From: Coriobacteriia bacterium
GTDB taxonomy: Bacteria > Actinomycetota > Coriobacteriia > Anaerosomatales > JAUVQN01
Length of the DNA: 7,837 nt
Assembly (NCBI GenBank): GCA_030598125.1
Contig: JAUVQN010000066.1
Location: forward strand, 1 to 7,837
Reading direction: 5' to 3'
The notes beneath the pieces were generated by a model, which was given only the letters and a program-made list of their open reading frames with translations, ran no database searches and had not been told where the DNA came from. Shown here in pieces: positions 7,338 to 7,837 of this stretch (within the stretch, counting starts at the first letter, position 1; each line of letters begins with the position of its first letter). Position numbers and translations under genes: made by a program.

Positions 7338-7837
7338 CGTCTCCTTCGTCGGCACTCCGGAGGGCACGGAGGCTCGTCTCGCGAAGGACGCGGGGCTGAC
7401 CTACCACGCGATCCCGGCGCGCGGGTTCGACCGCGGGGCCCCGCTCACGATCGTTCCGACAGCCGGCACGCTCGCGGCCTCGACGTCTCGGGCGCGTGGG
7501 CTTCTCGCTCGCGAGCGGCCCGACGTGGTGGTCGGGTTCGGGGGCTACGTCTCCCTCGCAGTCGGCACCGCGGCCGCGACACGGCGCATCCCGCTCGTGC
7601 TGCACGAGCAGAACGCCGTGCCCGGTCTCGCGAACAGGGTCCTCTCGCGCTGGGCGTCGGCGGTGGCCGTCACCCACGCGGAGTCGACCGGCCGGCTTCG
7701 CCATCCCGAGCGAGTGCATCTGACAGGCAATCCCGTGCGACCGGGCATCGTCGGGGTGGGGAAGAGCGCGGGGCGCGCGGCTCTCGGGCTGGAGGAAGAC
7801 GATACGGTGCTGCTCGCGTTCGGGGGTAGCCGAGGAG
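7249..7837 (+). CDS. murG: UDP-GlcNAc:lipid I N-acetylglucosaminyltransferase MurG, 5' part
   Basis: Peripheral membrane GT-B glycosyltransferase that adds GlcNAc to lipid I on the inner face of the membrane, making lipid II. The window holds 196 complete codons, so the N-terminal domain and the start of the UDP-GlcNAc-binding half are present. The glycine-rich loop GGGTAGH is at residues 7-13, with His13 matching the conserved loop His. VVGFGGYVSLA follows, then LHEQNAVPGLANR with HEQN at 119-122, and GNPVR at 160-164. The sequence breaks off in AFGGSRG (192-196 are GGSRG), which corresponds to the second glycine-rich loop, usually GGSQGA. The family is about 350-370 residues long, so roughly 160 or more residues lie outside. 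GTG 7249 has AGAGGAG 9 bases upstream. The gene starts well inside ftsW, in a different frame. Confidence 0.94.
   Translation, partial: MRVMLSGGGTAGHVYPALAVAQALLSDGHDVSFVGTPEGTEARLAKDAGLTYHAIPARGFDRGAPLTIVPTAGTLAASTSRARGLLARERPDVVVGFGGYVSLAVGTAAATRRIPLVLHEQNAVPGLANRVLSRWASAVAVTHAESTGRLRHPERVHLTGNPVRPGIVGVGKSAGRAALGLEEDDTVLLAFGGSRG

Noticed and set aside
1..7837. Search for an undescribed system, mobile element, CRISPR array, RNA gene, terminator or foreign insert
   Set aside because: Every stretch is accounted for by seven co-directional dcw genes of uniform composition. I saw no repeat array, transposase, tRNA-like fold or hairpin with a U-tract.

Overview
The window is a stretch of a bacterial division and cell wall (dcw) cluster. 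It carries seven genes, all on the + strand, in the canonical order ftsI (3' part) - murE - murF - mraY - murD - ftsW - murG (5' part). The DNA is strongly G+C rich with G/C-biased third codon positions. MurE carries the DNPR signature of meso-diaminopimelate-adding enzymes. Together with protein features such as the NITPDHLDWHG motif in MurD, this suggests a high-GC Gram-positive bacterium (Actinomycetota, possibly a Coriobacteriia-like lineage). That placement is a recollection-based inference and has not been tested by a search.

Layout: 2-727 is the end of the ftsI transpeptidase domain, starting at the Asn of its SxN motif. 724-2253 is murE, 2253-3665 murF, 3658-4701 mraY, 4698-6095 murD and 6096-7337 ftsW. 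murG begins at GTG 7249 and runs off the window. There is no true intergenic space. Junctions are ATGA (ftsI/murE), TAGTG (murE/murF), an 8-nt overlap (murF/mraY), ATGA (mraY/murD), TAGATG (murD/ftsW) and an unusually long 89-nt overlap (ftsW/murG). No RNA genes, mobile elements, CRISPR arrays or terminators were seen.

Function: MurD, MurE and MurF are paralogous ATP-dependent ligases. They add D-Glu, meso-DAP and D-Ala-D-Ala in turn to the UDP-MurNAc peptide stem. MraY moves the phospho-MurNAc-pentapeptide to undecaprenyl phosphate (lipid I), and MurG adds GlcNAc (lipid II). FtsW polymerises lipid II at the septum and FtsI cross-links the strands. murC, which supplies the first amino acid, is not in the window and would be expected nearby.

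This is an ordinary housekeeping region and I found no novel system. The points worth a second look are a good extended -10 promoter motif (765-773) inside the apparent 5' end of murE, which casts doubt on its start, and the 89-nt ftsW/murG overlap, where a one-frame change would give a conventional TGATG junction.
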